Of a stretch of 64,000 bases of DNA, positions 62,530 to 64,000 are shown one piece after another; position 1 is the first letter of the stretch; each line of letters opens with the position of its first letter. A program made the translations under genes and the position numbers. Below the pieces are notes generated by a model. The model was given only the letters and a program-made list of their open reading frames with translations, did not search any database and had not been told where the DNA came from. Source of the stretch: Larimichthys crocea (lineage: Eukaryota; Chordata; Actinopteri; Sciaenidae); the NCBI RefSeq assembly GCF_000972845.2, contig NC_040027.1, positions 9,457,158 to 9,521,157 on the forward strand. The letters run 5' to 3'.

Positions 62530-63440
62530 TATCTGTGGTCAGAAAAAATCCCAGATGACAGCACTGTTTCTTTGTTTTTAACATGATTTATCTCCAGGTT
62601 ATTGATTCATACAAATCTGTGGCTGTTTAAGATTCGAGAGAGTTAAGTCGCTCTTTAAATCAGCCTCTGTTTGCAAAATGTCAAACCCAAAGATCCTCAA
62701 ACAACCCGACTCACAAAAGCTAATTGAAATTTGTTTGTGACTTAAATAAGCCGACCAAACTGGCTGTTGTTATCTTTGAGACTTTCAGAATAAAGTTAAC
62801 AGCACAAAATAAACCAGGTTGAACAGATTCGATGCACGTTATTTGTGATAAAGCACAATGTTAGGTTACTATTACTACTAATATATACAGTAATACTGTA
62901 TATTGCTTAGAAGAAATACTGCAGCCGATCAACCATGGAGAAAGAGAGATGATATCACATAAGAAAATAAAACAAAGGGAATTTAATTAGGTCTCGATTG
63001 TGCACCACTGTAAGAATCAATGCATCCCAAACCCATAAATGTATCTGACAGCTGTCGGTATCTCTGTGTATCTGCTGATATTTCCTAGAAATATCGCTCC
63101 CGAGGCGACACTGGAGGGAAGCGAACGCTGGCTCTAACTCTTGTTTCAGCCTCGGAGTCTCGACTGACGGATGCTTCTCTGTATTTGTTTGTTTGTTATT
63201 GATTCGATCGTGCGCCACAGTCAAGATGAGTGACGGCTGAAGAAAGGATTTGAAGTTCGTCTGGTTGCATTCAGAGGTTAATTTTTTTTCACAAGCAGCA
63301 CATGAAAACTATCCAGAAAGCCAGCTGGAAGTGAGATATTAATCTTTAATCATGAATTTATTATCGCATTGTCTCGTTTTCTTTTTCATACTTTATCCTT
63401 TTTGTCCTTGTTTATACTTCCACGTGATTATGTGTCATTG
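62530..63440. other. Non-coding stretch, nothing recognisable
   Basis: A+T-rich. The frame at 62,955-63,224 is unrecognised. No RNA gene or repeat boundary. Confidence 0.45.
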
Positions 63441-63443
63441 TCT

Positions 63444-63468
63444 ATGTGTGTGTGTGTGTGTGTGTGTT
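63444..63468. repeat. (TG)n microsatellite
   Basis: About twelve TG units. Confidence 0.94.
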
Positions 63469-63469
63469 G

Positions 63470-64000
63470 GGATTTTCCAGCATTTGCCTCTTGTATTTGC
63501 TCGTGTGTGGCCTATTCTGTCGTAACCCCGCCTCACTGTTGTTTTGTTGTTACACCTAAGAATTCTCATTTCTCTGAGCTGATGTAGTACTTCAGGGCTA
63601 AGCTGTGGACAAATAGCTGCATTATTTATCTCATTAGCGGTAAATATAACCCATTGCATGGCTACATTTGCAGGTAACAGCGCTGATAATGGCGCCTCGG
63701 CATTGTTAAGTCTTTTCTTTTCTGCCCCTTTCTTCTTCGCCGCCTCATTGCTGTAGCAAGAGCCATTTCTGTGAACAACAGGCGCACAGTTTTATCTCCA
63801 GGCCATTTGGATTTTCACTCATTTTTTTCCTCCAAACCTCATTTCATCTGTGTTGAATGGTGCTATCTTTATCTGCAGGCTGCGTGGCTGTGACTGCCTT
63901 CCAGAAGGGCTGCACAGCAGCTACGTGTACACTGAATAACAATCACGTGTTACTTTGATTGGACAGTTCATTAGCGCCTGGCGTCACTGCGGCGCCGGCT
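63470..64000. other. Non-coding end of window, possible conserved block
   Basis: 63,600-63,720 (GCTGCATTATTTATCTCATT, AACAGCGCTGATAATGGCGC) is complex sequence of conserved-element style. Composition rises in G+C towards the window end (CGTCACTGCGGCGCCGGCT). No gene supported. Confidence 0.35.

Overview
This window looks like A+T-rich, non-coding DNA from a ray-finned (teleost) fish. The evidence is the repeat content: a tRNA-derived SINE with the common teleost tail, an RTE/Rex-type LINE relic with a GATG-like 3' end, Tc1/mariner transposase debris, hAT-type non-autonomous elements with 8-bp target duplications, a short TIR element with the motif ATTTAGTGGCA, and (CA)n/(GGA)n microsatellites. 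I could support no intact host protein-coding gene, exon, tRNA or rRNA. Apart from decayed transposon fragments, the ORFs look like chance frames; several come from low-complexity DNA (poly-G, the 56.5-57.3 kb minisatellite).

Region 1 (1 to about 25,146) is a single giant inverted repeat. Bases 1-12,356 reappear, reverse-complemented and with many small differences, in 12,357-25,146, with almost no spacer. Every landmark on the left (SINE with its target duplications, poly-T run, old repeat tails) has a mirror partner on the right in reversed order. Arm differences are largely scattered one- to few-base indels plus substitutions. By eye they are roughly 6% in the outer arms and about 20% or more near the fold. 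The right arm also carries a 166-bp run of G and T (17,885-18,050) that the left arm lacks. This pattern fits an unsplit fold-back (hairpin) long read at low coverage better than a biological palindrome, although a real palindrome is not excluded. The left arm reaches the first base of the window, so its true extent cannot be seen.

Region 2 (about 25,147-64,000) is single-copy background with decayed repeats: a teleost dispersed repeat (28.4 kb), a 332-bp hAT-like element (29.6 kb), an exact 41-bp tandem duplication (31.7 kb), an RTE-type LINE relic (34.1-35.0 kb), a 523-bp hAT element with perfect 8-bp target duplication (36.9-37.4 kb), a Tc1 transposase remnant split by about 0.9 kb (39.0-40.0 kb), a diverged pair of direct repeats (43.6 and 45.8 kb), a hAT 5' fragment (44.6 kb), a LINE/SINE-like tail (48.3 kb), a structured minisatellite (56.5-57.3 kb) and a 273-bp TIR element (62.3 kb). 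Between them lie blocks rich in TAATTA, ATTTGCA-like and CTTTGAT motifs. These resemble conserved non-coding DNA of a gene desert or long intron, but this cannot be shown without comparison to other species.

I found no new biological system. The most important observation is the giant, probably artefactual, palindrome, which should be resolved before anything in 1-25 kb is interpreted.
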